A stretch of DNA of 64,000 nucleotides, taken from Candidatus Gastranaerophilales bacterium (GTDB lineage Bacteria; Cyanobacteriota; Vampirovibrionia; Gastranaerophilales; Gastranaerophilaceae). The stretch lies in assembly GCA_910587245.1 (NCBI GenBank), contig CAJULX010000010.1:5220-69219 (forward strand). Reading direction: 5' to 3'. The translations under genes were made by a program, and so were the position numbers. Within the stretch, counting starts at the first letter, position 1; each line of letters starts with the position of its first letter. Below, piece after piece: positions 1-8,732 of the stretch. The notes beneath the pieces were generated by a model that saw only the letters and a program-made list of their open reading frames with translations, was not told where the DNA came from and ran no database searches.

Positions 1-55
1 TCTGTTATATCATTATACGGGCTAAATATTTTATTTCAATAGGGTAAAATTAGTT

Positions 56-403
56 TTATTTAGATTTAAGGATGTCTACACCTTTTTGACCTTGTCTTAA
101 TAGTCCGTAATAAAATTCAAGCTCCTGCTCTGTTGCAGAATTAAGTATTTGCACAGATTTAATATAAAACGGATTGTCGTTTACTGCTACATGTTCAAAA
201 TTTAAACCGACATCTTCAATATTTATATCCAGAACTTTTAATATTTTGTTTAAAGTGGCAAAATTTGGCAGATAACAACCTATTTCGAGTTTGGATATAT
301 GTTTGTCATGAACTCCGGCGAGTTCTGCAAGTTTTGATTGGGTAAGCCCTTTTGATTTTCTTATTTGCTGTAATTTTTTGCCAAAACTGTTGTTTTTATT
401 CAT
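56..403 (-). CDS. XRE-family helix-turn-helix regulator
   Basis: Small DNA-binding protein of about 115 residues. An N-terminal HTH_3/XRE domain covers roughly residues 5-60: it begins near FGKKLQQIRKSKGLTQSKLA and contains the typical LAELAGVHDKHISKLE recognition-helix pattern. The C-terminal half has no recognisable domain and may dimerise or bind a ligand. I chose the ATG at 403 rather than the one at 418 because GAGGGG lies at a good distance upstream of it. It stands alone and divergent from the glycosyltransferase at 534, with an AT-rich shared intergenic region where it could autoregulate. The target is unknown; phage-type repressor is an alternative. Confidence 0.85.
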   Translation of the reverse strand: MNKNNSFGKKLQQIRKSKGLTQSKLAELAGVHDKHISKLEIGCYLPNFATLNKILKVLDINIEDVGLNFEHVAVNDNPFYIKSVQILNSATEQELEFYYGLLRQGQKGVDILKSK

Positions 404-533
404 ATTGCAACCCCTCAATTATTTTAGAGGTTATGCCTTTTAGCATAAACAATGTTTATTGATAAATATTTGCTGTACAAAGTATCATAAATATGATACA
501 TATATTGTATAAAATTTATGATAGGATAATGCG

Positions 534-1358
534 ATGTCTGAAAAAATTCCTCTTACCGTAATTACTGTTTGTTATAATGAAAAAGAAGTTGAAAGAACTT
601 GTAAAAGTATCATAAATCAAACGTTTCAAAATTTTGAATGGATAGTGATTGACGGTGGTTCAAATAAAGAAACTCTTGAAACTTTAAATAAGTACAAAAA
701 CAGAATGAATATTTTTGTATCTGAAAAGGATGCAGGAATTTACAACGCCATGAATAAAGGCATAGCCCTATCTGAAGGCAAATGGTTGAATTTTATGAAT
801 GCTGGCGATACATTTTTTGAAGATGAAACTCTTGAAAAAATTTTTGTTAAAAATATTTTATTCTTAAAAGATACAGATGTTATCTATTGTGACAGTTTTT
901 ACCATGGTAATGACGGAAGTATCAAGGCAGGTAATTTTCCTGAGAAATTAAATTATGCATTTTGGAATATTAACTGTATAAATCATCAAGCTGCTTTTAT
1001 CAAAAAAGCACTTTTTGAAAAATTTGGGACATACGATGAGCAATATAAAATTTGTGCTGATTGTGAAAAATTTTTACAATTTCAAAAGGAGGGGTGCAAA
1101 TTTAAACATTTAAAAATTACTGCTTCTAATTTTTTTCTTAACGGTTGTTCAAATGTGCATAAAAGGCTTACTAATTTTGAAAAGGGGCAAATTCTAAATA
1201 AATATTTCCCGTTTAAATATGAAACAGTTTATACGTTAGATTTTTTTGATAAATTTCCGCTTTTGAGAATTAAAAAAAGAAGAGATAATGAAAAATTTGG
1301 TTTAATATTTTTAAAAATGCCGATTTTTACGTGGAATGTTTCAAAACAAAAGAAGTAA
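534..1358 (+). CDS. Family 2 glycosyltransferase
   Basis: A 274-residue GT-A fold glycosyltransferase, probably cytoplasmic or membrane-peripheral, adding a sugar to a surface glycan. The N-terminus PLTVITVCYNEKEVERT is the usual GT2 nucleotide-binding start. DGGSNKETLE follows, and DAGIYNAMNKGIALSEGKW is a hallmark of the WcaA/colanic-acid type subfamily. The acceptor-side signature NHQAAF is near residue 140. No transmembrane helix is seen. Donor and acceptor cannot be told from sequence. It is monocistronic here, followed by tRNA-Cys. Confidence 0.85.
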   Translation: MSEKIPLTVITVCYNEKEVERTCKSIINQTFQNFEWIVIDGGSNKETLETLNKYKNRMNIFVSEKDAGIYNAMNKGIALSEGKWLNFMNAGDTFFEDETLEKIFVKNILFLKDTDVIYCDSFYHGNDGSIKAGNFPEKLNYAFWNINCINHQAAFIKKALFEKFGTYDEQYKICADCEKFLQFQKEGCKFKHLKITASNFFLNGCSNVHKRLTNFEKGQILNKYFPFKYETVYTLDFFDKFPLLRIKKRRDNEKFGLIFLKMPIFTWNVSKQKK

Positions 1359-1433
1359 ATGTGATTAATCCAAATTTACCTTGACATTATTTTTTGTCTT
1401 TAATAACATTTATAATTATAATTTAAATCTTAT

Positions 1434-1504
1434 GGCGGCATGGCCAAGTGGTAAGGCAGAAGCCTGCAAAGCTTTTACCCCCAGTTCGAATCTGGGTGCC
1501 GCCT
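1434..1504 (+). tRNA. tRNA-Cys (GCA)
   Basis: A complete cloverleaf can be drawn. The acceptor GGCGGCA pairs with TGCCGCC, the anticodon loop CTGCAAA gives anticodon GCA, and the T-arm contains GTTCGAATC. The discriminator is T and CCA is not encoded. A TTGACA box at about 1381 followed by AT-rich -10-like sequence lies upstream, so it likely has its own promoter. Confidence 0.93.
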
Positions 1505-1584
1505 TTTTGTTTTTTGCGGCTTAAATTCTTGTATTATTAGAATATTGCGTCTATAATGCTGTAATAAATATTTGGCGAGGATTT

Positions 1585-2991
1585 ATGAAAAAAATTTTTC
1601 TGTTTATTGCAAGCGTTGTTTTTGCAATGTTTTTGCTCAATCAAAATAATGCATTTGCAAAAGAAAGCAGATATGAAGATTATTATGAAATATTTGCAAC
1701 CAGAGATTATTACCATGCTTACAGGGGAGTTAAAAATTCTGATGGAAAAATTGTAATTAAACCTCTTTATTTTAGTGTATACAAAGATGAAGAAGATGAA
1801 GGCGGTTATTATGCGGAATTATTTCATTCCTATGTTGTATATTCATTGAACGGTAAAAAACTTTTAGAAATACCCAATGCTTCAATTGAATATTATAGTA
1901 AAGATTTTGTTATTGTAAAAGATGAAAAAGGCTATTATTTGGCAGATAACAAAGGAAACAAACTTACAAATTATTATCTCAGTATATTTATTGAACCGAT
2001 ATTTAAAAAACTACCCTTGTTTTTTGAAACAAATGAAGATACAGCTGCTGGTGTAATGAATAAAACGGGTAAGGTGCTTATTAGACCCGTGAACAATGAA
2101 ACTCATAAACAAGATTATAAGTATCTGTATTCAACAAAAAACGGCGGTTTTGTGATAGGCCCTTCTGATGATTTCAACATCCGACAAGATTGTGACGATT
2201 ATGAAACAGATGAGGATAAAGAAGAAACAAACATATTTTTTATTAATGCTAATGGTGTGAAAACACCTATTGATAATGAAACTACTTCTGCTTATTTTAA
2301 ACAATATGAAAATGCAAAAAATAAATATCCTTTTTATATGTCATTTTGGCAAGAGGATGAAGATACTAACGGCTCAAGAATATATAAATGGGGTGTTAGC
2401 CTGGATGGGGACAGAGGTTTAAAGGATATTGATGCAAAGTATGAAGGAACATCAATTGCGTCATCTTTATTTTATGGAAGACAAAAGTATTTTGCATATA
2501 AAGAACATAATCTTTGGGGTGTAAAAACATTGAATGGTGAAAAAACCGTTTTAAAACCGCGATTTAAGAATGAAATTGAGGTTGTTGATGATTATATTTT
2601 GGTTAGCACCGCTCCAAAAGCAATATACTTTAGGAAAGATTTCAAGAAGATTTTTGAACTTTATGATGTTAAAATTAGCAGCAAGTTTAAAGATGGATAT
2701 GCTGCTGTTAGTAAATATGATGGTTTTAGGCTTGTATACGGTTTTATAAATAAAAAAGGTGAACTTGTAATTGATTGCAAATATGATTATGCTGATTATT
2801 TTTACGAAGGACTTGCAAGGGTTAAAAATGAAAAAGGATTAGAGGGATATATAGATACAACCGGCAAGCTTGTAATTGATTTTCAATACAGTTATGCAGG
2901 TGGTTTTAAAAACGGTGTTGCACATGTTAAAACCCCGGATGGTCGCAGATTTAAGATAAATAAAACAGGCAAGGAAATTAGTGAAAAATAA
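1585..2991 (+). CDS. Exported WG-repeat protein
   Basis: A 468-residue protein with a Sec signal peptide: lysines, a hydrophobic core FLFIASVVFAMFLL, and a likely cleavage after AFA near residue 25. The C-terminal third carries clear WG (KWG) repeats of the form 'G-F-I-N-K-K-G-E-L-V-I' followed by 'Y-x-Y-A-x-x-F-x-x-G-L-A-R-V', at least three between residues 385 and 465. More degenerate copies lie in the middle (LWGVKTLNGEKTVLKPRF). WG proteins are usually extracytoplasmic repeat scaffolds of unknown role. GGCGAGGAT precedes the ATG, a good ribosome binding site. Function is not inferable beyond binding or structural. Confidence 0.85.
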   Translation: MKKIFLFIASVVFAMFLLNQNNAFAKESRYEDYYEIFATRDYYHAYRGVKNSDGKIVIKPLYFSVYKDEEDEGGYYAELFHSYVVYSLNGKKLLEIPNASIEYYSKDFVIVKDEKGYYLADNKGNKLTNYYLSIFIEPIFKKLPLFFETNEDTAAGVMNKTGKVLIRPVNNETHKQDYKYLYSTKNGGFVIGPSDDFNIRQDCDDYETDEDKEETNIFFINANGVKTPIDNETTSAYFKQYENAKNKYPFYMSFWQEDEDTNGSRIYKWGVSLDGDRGLKDIDAKYEGTSIASSLFYGRQKYFAYKEHNLWGVKTLNGEKTVLKPRFKNEIEVVDDYILVSTAPKAIYFRKDFKKIFELYDVKISSKFKDGYAAVSKYDGFRLVYGFINKKGELVIDCKYDYADYFYEGLARVKNEKGLEGYIDTTGKLVIDFQYSYAGGFKNGVAHVKTPDGRRFKINKTGKEISEK

Positions 2992-2997
2992 TTTTAC

Positions 2998-4440
2998 CTA
3001 TGCGGCGTTATTAATTCCGTAAACAGCATTTGTAATGCGGTCATAATCCGCTTCTACAATTTTTGCTGGGTATCCTGCGTGGTGAATTTTCGGTATTAAA
3101 TAATCTGCGGAATATTCAATTAAACCTGCATAGCCGTCATCTGTGTCATTGCAGATAAAGTTTATTTTGCCGTTAGCGTCTTTTTTATAATCAACTATTG
3201 TTATTTCATGCCCGTTTACAATTTTATTCGGTCTATTATCGGGTGTGTTTACATAATTAGGGTTTTTAGTGTCACCGCTTGTTTCATTTGTTAAAACATA
3301 TCCTACAATTACATCTTCGCCTGAATCAAGAGTTTCTGTTATATGTTTTTGAATTGTATCCAAATCACAGCCCCAGCCTGTTAAATTTTGCTGTTCATCT
3401 ACTTTATGGTAGACCATTGAGAGTCTTTCATTGTTTTCTACAATGCTTTCAATGAATATTTTTTCAAATTCTCCAAGACCTTCGGGATTGGAATTGAACT
3501 TGCCTTCCCTTTTATCTATAAGTGAATTATAGCTCTGCTCGGAACCCATCTGCATAAAAGTGGACTGCATATAAACATCAAGAATTGTGCGCTCGCCCTT
3601 ATCCCAGAAATTGTTTTGGATTTGAGCTCTTATTTTTGCGTTTTTATCGGGTTTTAATTTAATTTTAAATTCCTGATTGTTAAAATCTATTTTTTCGGGT
3701 TTGATTTCAAACATATTTTGTAAAATATTATATGCTTCAAGGTAGCTTGAATTTAAAGATGAAGCTTTAATTGTCTGTTCAACAGATTCGTTTTGTGATG
3801 TTAAACCTTCAGCCCATCTTGCAAATTCCGCAGGGTGTTTTCTTGCAAGATGATATTCAAAGCTTGCCGAAACACATGTGCCTGAAGCAGAAACATCTAA
3901 AAGCGCAGGGTTTTGTTTTATGGCATCGTCAAGATTAGGGTCTTTTAAAATTTCAGCTTTTATCTGCGGCGGAATATCGCCGAATACCTGTGTTACAATT
4001 TCAGGAGCATAAACAGCATCAATGGTCTGCCCTAAAATCTTTGCATTATCAAGCCTGTCCGCCCTTTTTGTCACAGCTATTTTATAAAGATTTTCAAGAG
4101 TGGTGGTAGAATTATTTGAAGAATTATTCAAAAGCGTACCGTTTTTCAACAGGGTGTCGAGCTTTTGCAATCTTGAAATGTTATCCTGAGGGCTGTTTTT
4201 TTCTGTTTGTGATGTAGCAAGCAATTGTGATACGGCATTATACATCTCTACATCTTTTTGAGATGTTAATTGCGTATTAACGGAAAGTTCTCCCTTTGAT
4301 ACGGGGGATGGAAAATTAATTATGCTTCCTCTAAAAGCAGGCATAGTAACGCTTGAAGATTGAACAAGCTGATTATTGTCAACCTTGTTTAGCGAATTCA
4401 TTCTATGAGCCGGTTGTTTTGCTTTTATATTCTCAATCAT
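2998..4440 (-). CDS. Large protein with papain-like (Cys-His-Asp) motifs
   Basis: A 480-residue protein not recognised by name. The N-terminal 120 residues are Ser/Asn/Gln-rich and look disordered, with the short motif PAFRG at residues 34-38 that recurs in other proteins here. The middle has SGTCVSASFEYHLARKHP, a Cys in the context of a cysteine-protease nucleophile helix. The C-terminus has VNGHEITIVDY followed by ICNDTDDGY, the usual His and Asp/Asn positions of a papain-like or C39-like fold. No signal peptide or membrane segment is seen. I infer a cysteine-peptidase-like or transglutaminase-like domain; catalytic competence is unproven. It is convergent with the WG-repeat gene, only 6 nt away. 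Confidence 0.6.
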   Translation of the reverse strand: MIENIKAKQPAHRMNSLNKVDNNQLVQSSSVTMPAFRGSIINFPSPVSKGELSVNTQLTSQKDVEMYNAVSQLLATSQTEKNSPQDNISRLQKLDTLLKNGTLLNNSSNNSTTTLENLYKIAVTKRADRLDNAKILGQTIDAVYAPEIVTQVFGDIPPQIKAEILKDPNLDDAIKQNPALLDVSASGTCVSASFEYHLARKHPAEFARWAEGLTSQNESVEQTIKASSLNSSYLEAYNILQNMFEIKPEKIDFNNQEFKIKLKPDKNAKIRAQIQNNFWDKGERTILDVYMQSTFMQMGSEQSYNSLIDKREGKFNSNPEGLGEFEKIFIESIVENNERLSMVYHKVDEQQNLTGWGCDLDTIQKHITETLDSGEDVIVGYVLTNETSGDTKNPNYVNTPDNRPNKIVNGHEITIVDYKKDANGKINFICNDTDDGYAGLIEYSADYLIPKIHHAGYPAKIVEADYDRITNAVYGINNAA

Positions 4441-4563
4441 GCCATTTCAAAAACTTTTGCCTGCTATAATATTAAAACCTCAAACAAAGAAAAAATTGCC
4501 TTAAAAATATTGGGGTTTCTTAATAAATTGCAATTTTTATTGATTTTTTGTAAAGTTTGGTTA

Positions 4564-5556
4564 ATGAAGTATAAAAAAATCCCTAAAAATTATATAAAAA
4601 TCTGTATAGACAGACTGACAAGATTTAAACCCGTATATGAAAGATATGAGAGGGTTTTTTACGATATTTTAAATAAATTTCTGCTTTCGGATTCAAGAAT
4701 AAGTATTAATAAAGAAAAACGGGATATTGAAACCATTTGTAATATGGTATCCGAGATTTTTAACGCTTCAATTCCTTTTGAATATGATTCTTTTTTATCG
4801 GATATTTTATTTAATGAAGAAAAAAACACATTTAACCTTGATGAACATGAAATTAAATTTTTAAATACAAAATTAAATATAACAGGTGCCGTAAAATACC
4901 TTTCGGATGAGCAGAGACTGCCGTTAAATCTTGAAAGATTGAAATTTTTACTTAAAAGGAAAAATGCGGATACGGATTCTTTGAGGAGGGAAAACTCTTT
5001 TTTGTATCCTGTGTCTAAGGTTATTTTAACGGAAGGTGCTACAGAAGAAATTTTGCTGTCAAAATTTGCAATGAAACTCGGTTATGATTTTAATAAGGAA
5101 GGAATATTTGTCCTCGGTGCAGGCGGGAAAAATCAGGTTGCAAGAAAATATTATAAAATGGTAAATGAAATCAAGCTTCCCATTTTTATTTTGCTTGATT
5201 ACGATGCGGATGAAACAAAGGAATTAATTTTAACAAAGTTAAGACCGCAGGATAGAATTCATCTTATTAAAGCCGGCGAATTTGAAGATATATTACCGCT
5301 TGAATTAATTGTAAATTCTATTAACAATAATTTTTCAAATAATCTTCACTGCTCAAAAGAAGATTTTGATTTAAACTGCAAAATGACAAAAAATCTTCAC
5401 AATCTTTTTAAAAACAAAGGTTTTGGCGAATATAAAAAGGCGGATTTTGCAAAGATGGTGAAATTTTATCTTGAAAAAATTGGAGGAATGCAGGATACAA
5501 ATACTTTAATTTCCGATGAAATTAGAGAAATTATTGATGAAATCAAAAAAATTTAA
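4564..5556 (+). CDS. TOPRIM-domain protein (OLD-like)
   Basis: About 330 residues. The open frame extends upstream to 4405 but overlaps the opposite gene; the ATG at 4564 gives a natural start, with only a weak ribosome binding site. The C-terminal half is a TOPRIM domain: VILTEGATEEILLSKF supplies the first conserved Glu, and FILLDYDADE supplies the Asp-x-Asp. This arrangement is typical of OLD-family nucleases and related DNA repair or defence proteins. The N-terminal half shows no Walker A ATPase, so it is not a full OLD protein. The role is probably metal-dependent nucleic-acid cleavage, inferred from the fold only. Confidence 0.65.
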   Translation: MKYKKIPKNYIKICIDRLTRFKPVYERYERVFYDILNKFLLSDSRISINKEKRDIETICNMVSEIFNASIPFEYDSFLSDILFNEEKNTFNLDEHEIKFLNTKLNITGAVKYLSDEQRLPLNLERLKFLLKRKNADTDSLRRENSFLYPVSKVILTEGATEEILLSKFAMKLGYDFNKEGIFVLGAGGKNQVARKYYKMVNEIKLPIFILLDYDADETKELILTKLRPQDRIHLIKAGEFEDILPLELIVNSINNNFSNNLHCSKEDFDLNCKMTKNLHNLFKNKGFGEYKKADFAKMVKFYLEKIGGMQDTNTLISDEIREIIDEIKKI

Positions 5557-5741
5557 TCAAGAAGGTCTTCTAAAAGTTTTGCATTTAAATTAGCCTGCTT
5601 TGGCGCGGCTTGATTACTTCTTTTGATATAATTTCTTAAAGCCTCTCGCACAAGTTCACTTCTTGTTCTTTGTTCAGTATCGGCAATTTTATCAATTGAT
5701 TCCAGAAATTTATCCGGCATTGAGATAAGAATTCTTGCCAT
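5553..5741 (-). CDS. Ribbon-helix-helix (CopG-like) regulator
   Basis: A 62-residue protein. The pattern ARILISMPDKFLESIDKIA then TRSELVREALRNYI is the RHH_1 fold: a beta strand, then a helix, then the R-S-E-L/V-R-E-A helix. It is the size of an antitoxin or plasmid-copy-type repressor, but no toxin gene lies next to it. The stop codon overlaps the end of the convergent TOPRIM gene by 4 nt. It is divergent from hydF at 5856 and could regulate the shared region. Confidence 0.75.
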   Translation of the reverse strand: MARILISMPDKFLESIDKIADTEQRTRSELVREALRNYIKRSNQAAPKQANLNAKLLEDLLD

Positions 5742-5855
5742 TCTTCCCCCTTATTTTTTATTAACACCATATTGCGCCCTTTTCATATTTACAATATATG
5801 CTAAAGGGATATAATTATTATAACCGAATGTTTTAAAAATTAAAGGGGCGGTATT

Positions 5856-7052
5856 TTGAATACAACAAAAGGAAACAGACTCCATATAGGTTTTTTCGGG
5901 AAAAGAAATGCCGGAAAATCTTCCGTTGTAAATAAAATTATAGGGCAGGAGCTTTCTATTGTATCAAATACTCCGGGCACCACAACGGATGTTAATCAAA
6001 AATCGATGGAGCTCTTGCCTGTAGGACCTGTTGTATTGATGGATACGGCAGGGATTGATGATACGGATGAAATAGGCAGACTCAGGGTGCAAAAAACATA
6101 TAAGGCACTGGAGCGCTCTGATGTTGCAGCAATTGTGTTGGATAACAGGGCACTTTGTGCGGCTGATTTTGAATTTTTGGACAAAGTTAAAGAAAAAAAC
6201 ATCCCCTTGCTTGTGATTTTAAATAAAACAGATGCAGGCATGATAAATGAAGATGATTTTGAAAAAATAAGCAGCTTTACTGATTGCATAATAAAAGTTT
6301 CGGCACTTAATGACGATGACATTGCAGCAAAGTTTACAAATGCATTAATTAAAATTCTGCCCGAAGATTTTATTAAAGAAAGGCCGATTTTAGCTGATAT
6401 TGTAAAGCCTTTAGATACAGTTGTGCTTGTTATCCCTATAGATAAAGAGGCGCCCAAAGGAAGACTCATTTTGCCGCAGGTAAATGTATTAAGGGAATTG
6501 CTTGATATTGGCGTCATATCCGTTGTTTCACGCGAAAAAGAATTAAAGCAGACACTGGATAAGTTAAAAGAACCGCCAAAGCTTGTAATAACAGATTCTC
6601 AAAGTTTTAAGACGGTGTCTGAAATTGTGCCTGATGATATTTCTTTAACATCATTTTCAATTCTTTTTGCAAGATTGAAGGGGGATTTAAAAGTCTTTAT
6701 AAAAGGTGCCGAAAAGCTTGATACACTGCAAGACGGCGATAAGATTTTAATACTTGAAAGCTGTACGCATCATCCTGTTGAAGATGATATAGGAAGGGTA
6801 AAGATACCGAATCTTGTAAAAAAATATACAGGTAAACATGTAGAATTTGAACACTATTCAGGACATGATTTTCCCGATTTAATTGATAAATATTCCTTAA
6901 TTATTCATTGCGGTGCCTGTATGACAAACAGGCGCGAGATATTAAACAGGATAAATATTGCATTTAAAAACAATATACCTATAACAAATTATGGTATTAC
7001 TATTGCAAAATGCCTCGGGATTTTAAACAGGGCGGTAAAACCTTTTGAATAA
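5856..7052 (+). CDS. hydF: [FeFe]-hydrogenase H-cluster maturation GTPase HydF
   Basis: A 398-residue scaffold protein for assembly of the diiron subcluster of [FeFe] hydrogenase, working with the radical SAM enzymes HydE and HydG. The N-terminal GTPase has GKRNAGKSS (P-loop), NTPGTTTD (switch I), DTAGIDD and NKTD. The C-terminal iron-sulfur binding residues are visible as CTHHP near residue 302 and HCGACM near residue 350, matching the family pattern C-x-H ... H-C-x-x-C. The start is TTG, supported by AAAGGGGCGG upstream. HydE, HydG and the hydrogenase are not in this window. It implies hydrogen metabolism and an anaerobic lifestyle. Confidence 0.95.
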   Translation: MNTTKGNRLHIGFFGKRNAGKSSVVNKIIGQELSIVSNTPGTTTDVNQKSMELLPVGPVVLMDTAGIDDTDEIGRLRVQKTYKALERSDVAAIVLDNRALCAADFEFLDKVKEKNIPLLVILNKTDAGMINEDDFEKISSFTDCIIKVSALNDDDIAAKFTNALIKILPEDFIKERPILADIVKPLDTVVLVIPIDKEAPKGRLILPQVNVLRELLDIGVISVVSREKELKQTLDKLKEPPKLVITDSQSFKTVSEIVPDDISLTSFSILFARLKGDLKVFIKGAEKLDTLQDGDKILILESCTHHPVEDDIGRVKIPNLVKKYTGKHVEFEHYSGHDFPDLIDKYSLIIHCGACMTNRREILNRINIAFKNNIPITNYGITIAKCLGILNRAVKPFE

Positions 7053-7083
7053 AAAAGACGCTTATTTTATCTGCGCCTTTTTT
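7051..7083. terminator. Bidirectional terminator between hydF and the amylase gene
   Basis: An imperfect inverted repeat (AAAAAAGACGC ... GCGCCTTTTTT) lies between two convergent genes, with A- and T-runs on both sides, so it can serve both strands. Confidence 0.6.
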
Positions 7084-7092
7084 ATTAGTTTA

Positions 7093-8652
7093 TTATTTTA
7101 CCTGAACCTTGCTTAGCATAAATACCTGAATTTCACCGGCTTTTAGATTAACGGCAAGCTTGCCGTTTTTGGTTTCAGGGGGTTCGCCCATTCTCATCGG
7201 CGAAACAAAGCTTGTAACTTTTAGTTTCGGTATATATACATTTGTTGAAATATCGTTTTTCGTATCAAGGTTTCCGATTACAACAACCGAATCGGTTCCG
7301 TTTGTTCTTGCATAAGAAAATACACTCTGGTTTGATGTTTTAAGCGGAACGTATTTGCCGTCTATAAGAATGCTCTTTGCCCAGTATTTAAATTTCAGTG
7401 CCGTTAGGTATTTTGTTTTAAGGTTTTCTTTATTGCCGCCGGGTCTTTTTGATGCGTTAAATATATCCATTTTGCCTCTGTGAACAAAATATTGATCATC
7501 ATCGGTAAATGTCTTATCCGCTTTTTGATTTTCATATTTATAAATGTATGTATCACCCGTTATAAAGCCGTCTAAAAAGTAACTGTTTAAAGGAAGAGTA
7601 GCATTTAACCACAAAACCATCTCCCAGTAATTTTCACCGCCCGTAATAAGAGGGCTTTGCTGATCATGGGTTGCAAATGAACCTATGGTTGTTTTTTGTC
7701 CGTCAAATTTGTCGCTCAATTTTTTATCTGCGGCAACTTTTTTGTGAAAATCGCTTGCTTTGGTTATTTTTTGGAAATTTGACCAGCTGCCGTAATGACC
7801 GTCAAAACCTGCTTTTAATAAATCTTCCGTACTTGTGTATGTTGTATATCCTTCTGCAGGGTTGCTCCAGTCGGGTGAAGCTTCTGCAATAAAGAGAAAT
7901 TGCGGGTCTGATTTTCTGACGTAAGATATAAATTCTTTCCAGAATTCATACGGTTTGATTGCCGCAACATCTGCTCTGATGCCATCCGCACCGAGCGCAA
8001 GAGCCATATCGGCAAATTTCTTATAATTATTTAGTACATCTTTATTTAAAGAGCCGTCCGGGTTTACGGTTTTAAAAAGTCTTACATCCGTCCAATCGGC
8101 AGGATAAACAGTGTGCCCATGCTTATCTTTGATAAATAATTCAGGCTTTTCAAGCGACATATCATAAGAACCACAGCTTGGCATATCAAGAATTACTCTT
8201 AAATTTTTCTTATGTGCAGCTTGTATAAAACTTTTTGCTTCGGCAAAAACTGATTTTGAATCGTTTTTATCATCCAGCTGAGGATTGATTTCATTAAAAC
8301 TGTCCATTGCATACAGCGAACCGGATGTGCCCAGAGCTTTTAATTTGCCGACTTTAGTTACGGGCAAAAGATAAATTGTATTTGCACCTGTTTCAACAAT
8401 GTCATCCAGTCTTTTTTGAGCATTTATGAATGTTCCCGGCGTATCGCCCAGCCAGGGTTCGATGATATCATTGTTGTTTTTGTCGACAGCACCGAAAGAA
8501 CGTATGTTTATAGTGTAGATTATCGCTTTATTGCTTATAAAAAGCGTTCTTAAGTCATTTATCCAGGGATAAGCAAAAGCTGAATTTGCCCCGAGAACAA
8601 ATGTTAAAAATGTTAAAAATAAAAACCCGTTAATATTAATCTTTTTCATCAT
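7093..8652 (-). CDS. Secreted alpha-amylase family (GH13-like) protein
   Basis: A 519-residue protein with an N-terminal signal peptide (KININGFLFLTFLTFVLGANSAFA). It has a GH13 TIM-barrel: IYTINIRSFG at the first strand, GANTIYLLPV, then ADGIRADVAAIKP (conserved region II with the nucleophile Asp), FIAEASPDW (region III with the acid/base Glu), and FATHDQQSP (region IV His-Asp). A beta-sandwich tail follows the barrel. It probably acts outside the cell membrane on alpha-glucans; exact specificity (amylase, glucosidase or transferase) cannot be read. Two adjacent ATGs are possible. It is divergent from pgpH. Confidence 0.85.
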   Translation of the reverse strand: MMKKININGFLFLTFLTFVLGANSAFAYPWINDLRTLFISNKAIIYTINIRSFGAVDKNNNDIIEPWLGDTPGTFINAQKRLDDIVETGANTIYLLPVTKVGKLKALGTSGSLYAMDSFNEINPQLDDKNDSKSVFAEAKSFIQAAHKKNLRVILDMPSCGSYDMSLEKPELFIKDKHGHTVYPADWTDVRLFKTVNPDGSLNKDVLNNYKKFADMALALGADGIRADVAAIKPYEFWKEFISYVRKSDPQFLFIAEASPDWSNPAEGYTTYTSTEDLLKAGFDGHYGSWSNFQKITKASDFHKKVAADKKLSDKFDGQKTTIGSFATHDQQSPLITGGENYWEMVLWLNATLPLNSYFLDGFITGDTYIYKYENQKADKTFTDDDQYFVHRGKMDIFNASKRPGGNKENLKTKYLTALKFKYWAKSILIDGKYVPLKTSNQSVFSYARTNGTDSVVVIGNLDTKNDISTNVYIPKLKVTSFVSPMRMGEPPETKNGKLAVNLKAGEIQVFMLSKVQVK

Positions 8653-8732
8653 ACTTCACAGTATAATACAAACTTATAATCAAGGGCAAAAATTTATTGT
8701 ATAATAATGTAAAATTATTTAAAGGTAACAAT

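Noticed and set aside
5996..6517. Minus-strand open frame of 173 codons inside hydF
   Set aside because: It is antisense to an intact, well-conserved GTPase and has Ser/Ile-rich composition typical of shadow frames.
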